A stretch of DNA of 64,000 nt. Source: JAKAVN01 sp035295545 (lineage in GTDB: Bacteria > Desulfobacterota > Binatia > Binatales > Binataceae). Position numbers and translations under genes: made by a program. Below the pieces are notes generated by a model. It saw only the letters and a list, made by a program, of their open reading frames with translations. It made no database searches and was not told the DNA's origin. The stretch covers positions 186,001-250,000 of the forward strand of contig DATGIT010000002.1 of assembly GCA_035295545.1 (NCBI GenBank). Reading direction: 5' to 3'. This document shows positions 8,502 to 16,558 of the stretch, piece after piece. How positions within the stretch are numbered: position 1 is the first letter of the stretch; each line of letters begins with the position of its first letter.

Positions 8502-8978
8502 ATGTATCGCATCATTATCGTCGGCCTGATATTGGCCGTTGGCTGCTGGGCTTGCGCGAGCGGCGGCGGCGCTCAGTCCGCTGCTGGAAATGCGCCCGGC
8601 GCATCGGCCGCGCCCGCTTCTCCCGACCCGCTGGCGGACTTCTCCGGGGTCTGGAAAGGCAAACAGGTGAGCACGATGATGGCCGCACGATGGAATGTCA
8701 CGTTCAAGCTCAAGCGCGAAGGCAACGAATTCAAGGGCGACTACCTCTGTGCGCCCGGCAACGCGACCTGCCGCAACAATACGCCGCACGGATGGGTCAG
8801 GGGACAAATCGCAGATCGTGGGTTTCGCGTCTCGATGGAAGATACGAGTTGGTGCACGTATTATATGGATGACTTTTATCCGCCGAAGGCCGATGGCGAG
8901 TACACCTGCTATATGAACGGCGGTATCGCGGACCAGGGAACATTCAAGCTCGTCGGCCCGCCGACCCCGACCGATTGA
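8502..8978 (+). CDS. Predicted small lipoprotein
   Basis: 158 residues from ATG 8502 (MYRIIIVGLILAVGCWACA). The hydrophobic N-terminus ends in a lipobox-like LAVGC or WACA, so it is probably lipidated. An Ala/Pro/Ser linker follows, then a beta-rich domain (FSGVWKGKQVST, WNVTFKLKREGNEFKGDYLC, GTFKLVGPP) resembling small lipocalin-like beta barrels. It contains several paired cysteines suitable for disulfides. Family unassigned. It follows the LLM gene by 48 bases and precedes another lipoprotein gene by 39. Confidence 0.65.
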   Translation: MYRIIIVGLILAVGCWACASGGGAQSAAGNAPGASAAPASPDPLADFSGVWKGKQVSTMMAARWNVTFKLKREGNEFKGDYLCAPGNATCRNNTPHGWVRGQIADRGFRVSMEDTSWCTYYMDDFYPPKADGEYTCYMNGGIADQGTFKLVGPPTPTD

Positions 8979-9017
8979 GCGGCGAGCAGCGGACCCGGAG
9001 AAACGAATCAAAGAGCG

Positions 9018-9536
9018 ATGATGTACAACCGTTCGCGTGGATTCGTCAGGATGGCGGCGGCGTGTGCCGCGCTTGCGGCAATGACGGCCGGATGCTTCGA
9101 GTTCGAGACTCCTGCGCCTTCAGCCACGGTCAGCCCGATGACCGACTACATGCTTCCCGCCAAGGCGCCCGGCTGCGCCTTGCAAGTGCTGGATACGATG
9201 CCGCTCACCAAGGTGCGGCAACTGGCGTTGATCGACGCATGGGGCGATCAGGAGGCTAGCGACAGCGACCTTCTCCCCGTTCTCAAGAGCAAGGCCTGCG
9301 CCGTCGGTGCCGACGCCGTGGTCATCACCTCGGACAAGAGCCAGCACGAAGGCGAGCAGCTTCCGGGCTACGATGACAAAGTGGGGTCGAACATCAACAA
9401 CAAGGCGGCCAACGTTTCGCAGCGGATGCACGATCCGACGGTGGGCGAGCCCGGGCATGGCGGACACTACATGAGCGGCGTCGCGATCGCGTTTACCAAC
9501 GGCGGCGGCACCGACGCCGCCAGCGCGAATCGCTAG
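9018..9536 (+). CDS. Predicted lipoprotein, unknown function
   Basis: 172 residues; two adjacent ATG codons (9018 and 9021) could start it. The signal region ends in the lipobox AMTAGC. The mature protein contains VRQLALIDAWGDQEA, CAVGADAVVITSD and a His/Gly-rich tail (GEPGHGGHYMSGVAIAF). The layout recalls the lipoprotein at 5309-5725 (amphipathic helix followed by a GADA/DALI strand and a final AVR/AIA strand), which suggests a shared small alpha/beta fold. It is last of three plus-strand genes. Confidence 0.65.
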   Translation: MMYNRSRGFVRMAAACAALAAMTAGCFEFETPAPSATVSPMTDYMLPAKAPGCALQVLDTMPLTKVRQLALIDAWGDQEASDSDLLPVLKSKACAVGADAVVITSDKSQHEGEQLPGYDDKVGSNINNKAANVSQRMHDPTVGEPGHGGHYMSGVAIAFTNGGGTDAASANR

Positions 9537-9551
9537 ACCGACTCGCGCCGA

Positions 9552-9983
9552 TCAGTCGGCTTTGAGTGCGGATTTCGCGGCCTTGGCTTTGCGCCCGGCG
9601 GGAGCGTGCGCATGTCCGTACTGATGAGTTGAGGCGGCGGTCTTGGCGTGCGGGTCTCCGCGCTTTTTGCCGCGTTCCTCGCGTTCGTGCATCTTGTCGT
9701 CGTACTCGGCGCCGCGCCCGTGCTTGTAGGCCGCGTAGCGCGCGGCCGAGCGGTCGTCCATCCAGCAAAGCCGCGCCGGCGGCGGCACCTTGAGCTGTGT
9801 CACATCGGGCACGGCGCCGGCGCGTGTTCCACCTTCGACGGTGAAGGCGACGGCCGAGATGATGCGGCGAGCGGCACGCCCGCATTGCGGACAGGGGCGC
9901 GACTTCAGCCCGGAAGAGCTGAGCGGTGCGAGCACCTCGAAGGTCAGCTCGCACCGCTCGCATCGGCATTCATAAAGCGGCAT
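9552..9983 (-). CDS. FmdB-type zinc-ribbon protein
   Basis: 143 residues starting MPLYECRCERCELTFEV, followed by a second cysteine pair CPQCG near residues 36-40. CxxC-x(n)-CxxCG directly after MPxYEY/C is the FmdB putative regulatory zinc ribbon, first noted beside formamidase and formylmethanofuran genes. The C-terminal half is a long charged Lys/Arg/His-rich tail with no motif. It follows the lactonase-like gene by 16 bases on the same strand and is likely co-transcribed. Confidence 0.8.
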   Translation of the reverse strand: MPLYECRCERCELTFEVLAPLSSSGLKSRPCPQCGRAARRIISAVAFTVEGGTRAGAVPDVTQLKVPPPARLCWMDDRSAARYAAYKHGRGAEYDDKMHEREERGKKRGDPHAKTAASTHQYGHAHAPAGRKAKAAKSALKAD

Positions 9984-9999
9984 CGTAAGCGCCCGCTCA

Positions 10000-10779
10000 C
10001 TACTCGACTTTGTGCGGGTACTCCTTCCAGTCGTCCGGATCGTGCGTGATCCACATTGTCGCGCCCTGCATGTCGCGGATCATCTTGATGCGGCGCAGCG
10101 AATGGATCGACTTGAAGGGATCGACATCGATGCCCATCGTCGCTTCCTGGTTGACGGCCGCGCGCAGGTGCACCGTGTCGCCGGTGAGCAGGAATTTGCG
10201 GTTCGGCAGATTCACCAGCAGCGAGCATTCGCCGGGCGTATGGCCGGGCGTGAGCAGAAACTGCAGCGCGCCGTCACCGAACAGGTCGAGATCTCCATCC
10301 AGCTCGACCCATTTATAGTTGCGGGTGGGCAGGAAGTCGTTGAGGATGAATGCCCAACGGCGGTCCGGATCGGGCCAGTAGGCGTACTGTAGCTCGCGGC
10401 TGCCGACCAGGAACGTCGCGTGCGGGAAATAGGTGAGACCTCCCGAGTGATCGAGATGCGAGTGCGAGAGAATTACGTATTTCACGTCCGAGGTCTTGTA
10501 GCCGACGTTCTGGATCTGCTTGTCCAGCGTATCCGACTTGCTCCACTTGAGCGGCAAATGGGCGGCAACGTCGCCCCAATAACCGACCGCGTCGTCGATG
10601 ATCTTGGGATTACAGCCGGTGTCGAACAGCACCAGCCCCTTCGGATGCTCGATGAGAAATGAAGGGCAGGGCAGGTCGAGCATCAGCGTAGCGTCGCCGC
10701 CGTGCATCAGCAGCGATTGCGGAGCGGTAAGTTGCGCGCCAGGCAGCGCCCACATTTTTTTTGCTTTGCCTTCAGCCAT
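10000..10779 (-). CDS. Metallo-beta-lactamase-fold hydrolase, N-acyl-homoserine-lactonase-like
   Basis: 259 residues from ATG 10779, selected because GGGGAGG lies six bases upstream; the frame is open further upstream without such a site. The zinc-binding motif HSHLDH is at residues 106-111, with later ligands in LTPGHTPGE, LTGDTVHL and WITHDPDD. FDTGCNPK near residue 52 and the motif order match the AHL-lactonase branch of the superfamily, which opens lactone rings; many members act on other esters, so quorum quenching is only a possibility. No signal peptide. Confidence 0.8.
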   Translation of the reverse strand: MAEGKAKKMWALPGAQLTAPQSLLMHGGDATLMLDLPCPSFLIEHPKGLVLFDTGCNPKIIDDAVGYWGDVAAHLPLKWSKSDTLDKQIQNVGYKTSDVKYVILSHSHLDHSGGLTYFPHATFLVGSRELQYAYWPDPDRRWAFILNDFLPTRNYKWVELDGDLDLFGDGALQFLLTPGHTPGECSLLVNLPNRKFLLTGDTVHLRAAVNQEATMGIDVDPFKSIHSLRRIKMIRDMQGATMWITHDPDDWKEYPHKVE

Positions 10780-11144
10780 GTATCGCCTCCCCAGTCCTTG
10801 GTAAGTTTGTTTTGCGACGGTGCCGCAGGCGGCGCCGCAATCATCGCCGCCGAATCGGTGATCGCGATTGGGACAGGCCAAGCTAGATCGCCAGATTTCA
10901 GGCTGTCAAGGAGAATGCAGCGAGTGGGTTCCTGACGCTTCTGTCGGCGCGAGGAACCGCCCGGCACGGTGCTGACTTAAATCAAAGCTTTCGGTTTTCA
11001 TTTGCCGACAGGGCTGCTAATGAACCGATGCGGTAGCGGCGATTCTGAACGGCTGCTCGCATGGCTTTGCGATGAGCCGCGTAATCGAAAAATGCCGGCC
11101 GGCTGTCAGATATCGCCGGGCGGCTGACTGAAAAAGAGGCGCAG
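10780..11144. other. Divergent intergenic region
   Basis: 365 bases separating the lactonase-like gene (minus) from hyuA (plus). It should contain both promoters. Apart from an imperfect stem around 11051-11085 and an AT-richer patch near 10978-11003 I see no defined site. Confidence 0.5.
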
Positions 11145-13226
11145 GTGACCTACCGTATTGCGATCGATACCGGCGGAACCTTCACCGACCTCGTGCTCGC
11201 CGACGAGCAGGGCGGACTGGCGTTGGGCAAGGCGCTTACGACCTACGAGCGCATCTTCGCCGGCGTCGAGGGCGCGCTCAAAATGGCGGCCGAGCGGACC
11301 GGCGCCGGCGTCGGCGAGGTGCTGAGCCGCACCGATCTGGTGATCTACGGCACCACGCACGCGACCAACGCGATCATCGAGCGGAGCACGGCACGAACCG
11401 CTTTCCTGGTTACCGAAGGCTTTCCGGACATCCTCGTGCTGCGCGAGGGGGGCAAGCTCGATCCCTTCAACCTGTCGTATCCGCCGATCGAGCCCTACGT
11501 GCCGCGCCGGCTGACGTTCGAGATCCGCGAGCGGATCGATGCTGAAGGCAATGTCGTCCTGCCGCTCGACGAACGGCAGGCGCGCGAGACGCTGCGCCGG
11601 CTCGCTGAGCGCAGAGTCGAGGCTATCGCGGTTTGCCTATTGTGGTCGCCGGCGAATCCCGTCCATGAAGAGGCGCTTGGCCGGATGATCGAGGCGGAGC
11701 TGCCCGGCGTGCCATACACGCTGTCCTCGCGCCTCAACCCGATCATTCGCGAATACCGGCGCGCATCTTCGGCGGCAATCGATGCGTCGCTGAAACCCCT
11801 GATGCAGCGGCACCTCAACGACTTCGAGCAGGACCTGCGCAGGGCGGGATTCAACGGCCAGTTGCTGGTTGCGACCTCGTTCGGCGGCGTGATGCACGCG
11901 GGCGATGTCGTGCAGCGGCCGATTTATCTGGTCAAGTCGGGACCCGCGATGGCGCCGGTGGCCGGACGCACCTATGCCGAGGCTGAGGTCGGGCCGCGCG
12001 ATCTTATCGTCTGCGACGCCGGCGGCACCAGTTTCGATGTAAGCCTGGTGCACGACCGTACGATCACCTTCACGCGCGAGACCTGGCTGGGGTCGATCTT
12101 CACCGGCCACATCACGGGCATGGCTTCGGTCGATGTGCGCAGCATCGGCGCGGGCGGCGGCTCGATCGCATGGATCGATTCGGGCGGGCTGCTGCGCGTC
12201 GGTCCGCAGAGCGCCCGGGCTGAACCAGGGCCGGCCTGCTACGGTATCGGCGGTACTGAACCCACCGTGACCGATGCGGCGCTGGTGCTGGGGTACCTCG
12301 ACCCCGGCTATTTTCTCGGCGGCCGGATGCGTCTGGACGCGGACGCGGCCGCCGCCGCGGTGGCCAAGATCGCCGGGCAACTGAAGATCGAGGTCAAGGA
12401 CGCCGCGCGTGCAATCATGGAAGTCGCTGGCGATCACATGGTGGGCGCCATCAAGGACATCACCATCAACCAGGGCATCGACCCGCGCGAGAGCCTGCTG
12501 GTTGCGGGCGGGGGCGCGGCCGGGCTGAACATCGTGCCCATCGCGCGCGAGCTGGGATGCCGGCAGGTGCTGGTGCCGCGCACGGCCGGCGCACTCAGCG
12601 CATGCGGCGGCCAGTATTCCAACATCGTGACCGAGTTTACGCAGAGCCGTTTCGCCTATACCGGCGATTTTCCATACGACGCGGTGAACCGGGTGCTCGC
12701 TGAGATCGCCGCTTCGATGGAGCGATTCGAGGCTGAATTGCGCGAGCGCGGACTGACGCGCTTTGCGCGCGAATTTTTCGTCGAGGCGCGCTATCCGTAC
12801 CAGGTGTGGGAACTCGACGTGGCATTGCCCAGAGGCAGGTTCGACGGTCAGGCCGATCTCGACGCTATGATCGAGGCGTTTCATCGCGAGCACGAGCGCG
12901 TGTTTGCGGTCAAGGAGTCAGGGCAGCAGATCGAATGCGTATACTGGCGCGGCCGGCTCACGGCCACGTTGGACGGTCCGCCGCTGCGCCGCGCGGCCGC
13001 TGCGCGCGCCGGCGCGCCGGTCGCGCACTCGCGCCAGGCGATTTTCTTTGCCGGCCATCGTGAGCTCGAGACGCCGCGCTTTCATGGAGAAGATCTCAGT
13101 CCAGGGACCGCCATCGATGGTCCGGCTATAATCGATGAACCGACCACGACCATCGTGGTCTATCCGCAAAGCCGTGCGCGCGTGACCGAGTTGCACAACT
13201 ACCTGCTCGAGATTGCGCAGTCATGA
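11145..13226 (+). CDS. hyuA: Hydantoinase/oxoprolinase A-type subunit
   Basis: 693 residues from GTG 11145 with AGAGG eight bases upstream. The N-terminal nucleotide-binding motif DTGGTFTD is at residues 8-15 and the second phosphate motif CDAGGTSFDVS near 290, with SIGAGGGSIAWID after it. This is the ATP-using A subunit of the HyuA/HyuB family (N-methylhydantoinase, 5-oxoprolinase, acetone carboxylase relatives), which phosphorylates a cyclic amide or ketone before hydrolysis or carboxylation. The B subunit follows 46 bases downstream and an aminotransferase after that. Confidence 0.92.
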   Translation: MTYRIAIDTGGTFTDLVLADEQGGLALGKALTTYERIFAGVEGALKMAAERTGAGVGEVLSRTDLVIYGTTHATNAIIERSTARTAFLVTEGFPDILVLREGGKLDPFNLSYPPIEPYVPRRLTFEIRERIDAEGNVVLPLDERQARETLRRLAERRVEAIAVCLLWSPANPVHEEALGRMIEAELPGVPYTLSSRLNPIIREYRRASSAAIDASLKPLMQRHLNDFEQDLRRAGFNGQLLVATSFGGVMHAGDVVQRPIYLVKSGPAMAPVAGRTYAEAEVGPRDLIVCDAGGTSFDVSLVHDRTITFTRETWLGSIFTGHITGMASVDVRSIGAGGGSIAWIDSGGLLRVGPQSARAEPGPACYGIGGTEPTVTDAALVLGYLDPGYFLGGRMRLDADAAAAAVAKIAGQLKIEVKDAARAIMEVAGDHMVGAIKDITINQGIDPRESLLVAGGGAAGLNIVPIARELGCRQVLVPRTAGALSACGGQYSNIVTEFTQSRFAYTGDFPYDAVNRVLAEIAASMERFEAELRERGLTRFAREFFVEARYPYQVWELDVALPRGRFDGQADLDAMIEAFHREHERVFAVKESGQQIECVYWRGRLTATLDGPPLRRAAAARAGAPVAHSRQAIFFAGHRELETPRFHGEDLSPGTAIDGPAIIDEPTTTIVVYPQSRARVTELHNYLLEIAQS

Positions 13227-13272
13227 GCGGCGCGCGCGGCTTGGCGGGGACGAGAGGAGGAGCGATGCCGGT

Positions 13273-15078
13273 ATGAGCGCCAGCCCACGAACCAACGGAG
13301 GGGAACTCGACCCCGCGCTGCTCGCGGTCATTGCAAATCGCCTAGACAGCGTCTGCCGCGAGATGACGAATACGCTGTTGCGCTCGGGCCGCTCGGCCGT
13401 GCTCAACATGGCGCGCGATTTTTCCTGCTCGCTGGTCACCGGCGACAACCAGCTGCTCGCTTCGGCCGAGGGCCTGCCGGTGCACGTTTTCGGCTCGCAA
13501 TTCCTCAGCGAAGCAATGTGCAATCTGCATCCGGACTTCGCCGAAGGCGACGCCTTTCTGCACAACGACGTGTATCTCGGCAACACACACAGCGCCGACC
13601 ATACCATCCTCGTGCCGGTCTTCGTCGAAGGACAGCACCTGTTCACCTGCTGTGCCAAGGCGCACCAGGCGGATTGCGGCAACGGCCTGCCGACTACCTA
13701 CGCGCCCTTCGCCGGCGATGTTTACGAAGAGGGAGCGCTGAATTTTCCATGCGTGCAGATCCAGCGCAACTTCCGCGATATCGACGACATCATCCGCATG
13801 TGTCGCCGGCGCATCCGCGTCCCCGAACAATGGTACGGCGATTACCTGGCGATGCTTGGCGCGGCGCGCATCGGCGAGCGCCGGTTGAAGGAGCTGACCG
13901 CCAAGTTCGGACCTCCGCTGATTCACCGGTTCATCCGGGAATGGTTCGATTATTCCGAGCGGCGCATGACGCACGCGCTCAAGCAGTTGCCGTCGGCCGA
14001 GCTTACCGGCACCGGCGCCCACGATCCCTTTCCCGCAGTGCCCGACGGCGTGCCGCTCAAGGTCAAGGTCAAAATCGACGGCGAGGAGGGCCGCGTGGAA
14101 ATCGATTTGCGCGACAATATCGACTGTCTGCCTTGCGGCCTCAACGAGTCGAAGACCTGCGCAATCAACAACGTGGTCAGCGGTATCTTCAATTCCATTG
14201 ACCCGGGCGTGCCCCACAACGCAGGCAGCTTTCGGCGCATCACCGTCCACCTGCGCGAAAACTGCGTCGTCGGAATTCCGCGCTTTCCCACTTCGTGTTC
14301 AGTCGCGACCACCAACATCGGCGATCGCCTGGTCAACATCACGCAAGCCGCGTTCGCCCAGCTCGGCGACGGCTACGGCCTGGCTGAAGGCGGCCTCGGC
14401 ATGGGTCCGGGTTACGGCGTCATCTCGGGCGGCGATTTTCGCCGCGCCGGCGCGCCTTATGTCAATCAGTTGTTCATCGCTGCCAATGGCGGGCCCGGCA
14501 CGCCGCACAACGACGGTTGGATCAATTACGGCCTGCCCGTCGTCGCCGGCCTGATGTACCGCGACAGCATCGAGATCGACGAGCAGAAGTACCCCATCAT
14601 CTACAAAATGACCCGGCTGCTGACCGATTCGGGCGGAGCCGGTCGCTTTCGTGGCGCGCCCGGCGCCCGCGTGGTGTACGGGCCGCGGCGCGACCCGATG
14701 ACCGTGGTCTATCCGCTCGACGGTCACATCAATCCGCCCAGGGGGGTGCTCGGCGGCCATCCGGGACAGCCCTGCTACGCGGCGAAGTTGGACCGTGAGG
14801 GCAGCGAGCGCGAGTTGCCGCCCGTATCCGCGGAGAAGATACTGCCCGGCGAATTTATCGTCGGGGTCGACACGGGAGGTGGTGGTTACGGCCGCCCGCT
14901 CGATCGTGACCCGGCGATGGTGCGCGCGGACGTGCTGGAAGGGTTCGTATCACTCGAGAAGGCGCGCCAGGTTTACGGGGTGATCTTCAATGGACGGATC
15001 GAAGACGAGTCGCTCAGCGTGGATGCCGAGGCGACCGCCAAATGGCGCGCTGCGCTCAGAGGTCAGTCCGGCGCGTGA
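13273..15078 (+). CDS. hyuB: Hydantoinase/oxoprolinase B-type subunit
   Basis: 601 residues from ATG 13273; AGGAGG at 13255-13260 is 12 bases away, slightly long. An upstream in-frame start at 13213 would overlap hyuA. Motifs typical of HyuB are present: ANRLDSVCREMTNTLLRSG near the start, the DFSCSLVTGDNQLLAS stretch, and the glycine-rich C-terminal GGGYGRPLDRDP. Together with HyuA it would form the ATP-dependent cyclic-amide hydrolase. Substrate (hydantoin, oxoproline or other) is not known. Confidence 0.92.
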   Translation: MSASPRTNGGELDPALLAVIANRLDSVCREMTNTLLRSGRSAVLNMARDFSCSLVTGDNQLLASAEGLPVHVFGSQFLSEAMCNLHPDFAEGDAFLHNDVYLGNTHSADHTILVPVFVEGQHLFTCCAKAHQADCGNGLPTTYAPFAGDVYEEGALNFPCVQIQRNFRDIDDIIRMCRRRIRVPEQWYGDYLAMLGAARIGERRLKELTAKFGPPLIHRFIREWFDYSERRMTHALKQLPSAELTGTGAHDPFPAVPDGVPLKVKVKIDGEEGRVEIDLRDNIDCLPCGLNESKTCAINNVVSGIFNSIDPGVPHNAGSFRRITVHLRENCVVGIPRFPTSCSVATTNIGDRLVNITQAAFAQLGDGYGLAEGGLGMGPGYGVISGGDFRRAGAPYVNQLFIAANGGPGTPHNDGWINYGLPVVAGLMYRDSIEIDEQKYPIIYKMTRLLTDSGGAGRFRGAPGARVVYGPRRDPMTVVYPLDGHINPPRGVLGGHPGQPCYAAKLDREGSERELPPVSAEKILPGEFIVGVDTGGGGYGRPLDRDPAMVRADVLEGFVSLEKARQVYGVIFNGRIEDESLSVDAEATAKWRAALRGQSGA

Positions 15079-15123
15079 TCGACGCGTGCGCCGAGCAGCA
15101 AACGATTTTGGGAGAATGTATCG

Positions 15124-16539
15124 ATGGCGACGGCACAAAAAGCGCCCCGCGCGAACGAGATTCGTTTCGAAATCGACGCCAGGCGGCTTGACGAACTCGA
15201 TCGCAAACACAAGCTGCCGGGCTTTGCCTCGGTGAAGGAGCATGCCGAGAAGGGTCCGCTGATCATCGCACGCGGCAAAGGCGTCTTCGTATGGGACGCC
15301 AGCGGCAAGCAATACCTGGACGGCAGCTCGGCCATCTGGAACGTCAATCTCGGCTTCGGCAACAGGGAGATTGCGGCAGCCGTCGCGCAGCAACTCGAAA
15401 CCCTGTCGTTTCATCTCGGGTTGCTCAACATTTCGACGCCGCCAGCGATCGAACTTGCCGCGCGACTGGCAGCGCTCGCGCCCACGGGGCTCGAGCGCGT
15501 GTTTTTTACCAGCGGTGGCTCGGAAGCCAACGAGTCGGTCATCCGGCTGGCCCGCCTCTATCACCGGGTGCGCGGCTACAAGCACAAGACAGTCGCGATC
15601 GCGCGGATCAAGGGCTATCACGGCTCCTCGTGCGGCGCCGCGAGCCTGACCGGAATCGAGCACTTCCACGAGTTCTTCGAGCCCATGCTGCCCGACGTGC
15701 GGCACATCGCGCCGCCGTACTGCTACCACTGCCCGCTGGGCAAGGAATATCCGTCGTGCGCGGTCGCCTGCGCGGACGAACTGGAGAAGGCGATCGCTGC
15801 GGAGGGGCCCGACCGCGTCGCCTTCTTCATCGCCGAACCCGTGATGGGAGCCGGGGGGGTCATACCTGCGCCGAAGGAATATTGGACGCGGATTCGACAG
15901 ATCTGCGACCGCCACGACGTGCTGATGGTGGCGGACGAAGTCATTACCGGCGCCGGGCGCACCGGCACGATGTTCGCCTGCGAGCAATGGGATGTGCGGC
16001 CGGATATCATTTCATGCGCCAAAGGCATCAGCAGCGGGTATCTGCCGCTCGGCGCGGTGATCGTCCACGAGCGAATCTATCAGGCGTTGCTGGATTCGCC
16101 CGCCGGCGCGGCTGTATGGCACGGCTTCACCAACACCGGCAATCCCGCGTGCTGCGCCGCCGGACTCAAGACGCTGGAGATCATGGAGCGCGACGGCATC
16201 GTGGAGAACTCACGCCGCATGGGCGAGCGGCTCTCGCGGCGGCTCCAGGAGCTGCGCTCCTCGCCGATCGTCGGTGATATCCGCACGGCCGGCCTGATGG
16301 CGGGAGTCGAGCTGGTGCGCGATCCGCAAACGCACGAGCCCTTTCCCGAAGCGCTCGGCGTCGGAGGCCGTTGCCGCGATCTCGCGCGCGAAGAGGGGCT
16401 GCTGGTACGCGCGGTCGGCGATACGGTATGCATGTCGCCCCCGCTCATCATCACCGAGGCGGAGATCGATCTCCTCATCGATAAGCTGAGAGCGGCGATT
16501 TCCCGCACCGAGGCCTGGCTGGCCGCGGAGAAACGCTAG
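15124..16539 (+). CDS. Class III PLP-dependent aminotransferase
   Basis: 471 residues, GGGAGA ten bases before ATG 15124. Fold-type I class III features: TSGGSEANES near 129-138 (phosphate binding), DEVITGAGRTG at 271-281 (Asp271 for the pyridine nitrogen) and SCAKGISSGYLPLGA with Lys300 as the Schiff-base lysine. A cysteine-containing insert (YCYHCPLGKEYPSCAVAC) around 199-216 is seen in a subset of these enzymes. It is third in the hyuAB operon, 45 bases after hyuB, so it may supply or remove an omega-amino or beta-amino acid connected with ring opening; that link is inference. Confidence 0.92.
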   Translation: MATAQKAPRANEIRFEIDARRLDELDRKHKLPGFASVKEHAEKGPLIIARGKGVFVWDASGKQYLDGSSAIWNVNLGFGNREIAAAVAQQLETLSFHLGLLNISTPPAIELAARLAALAPTGLERVFFTSGGSEANESVIRLARLYHRVRGYKHKTVAIARIKGYHGSSCGAASLTGIEHFHEFFEPMLPDVRHIAPPYCYHCPLGKEYPSCAVACADELEKAIAAEGPDRVAFFIAEPVMGAGGVIPAPKEYWTRIRQICDRHDVLMVADEVITGAGRTGTMFACEQWDVRPDIISCAKGISSGYLPLGAVIVHERIYQALLDSPAGAAVWHGFTNTGNPACCAAGLKTLEIMERDGIVENSRRMGERLSRRLQELRSSPIVGDIRTAGLMAGVELVRDPQTHEPFPEALGVGGRCRDLAREEGLLVRAVGDTVCMSPPLIITEAEIDLLIDKLRAAISRTEAWLAAEKR

Positions 16540-16558
16540 GTGTGGGAAAGCCGGTGGT

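Noticed and set aside
11637..12893. Minus-strand open frame of over 400 codons inside hyuA
   Set aside because: Antisense shadow of hyuA; no family features.
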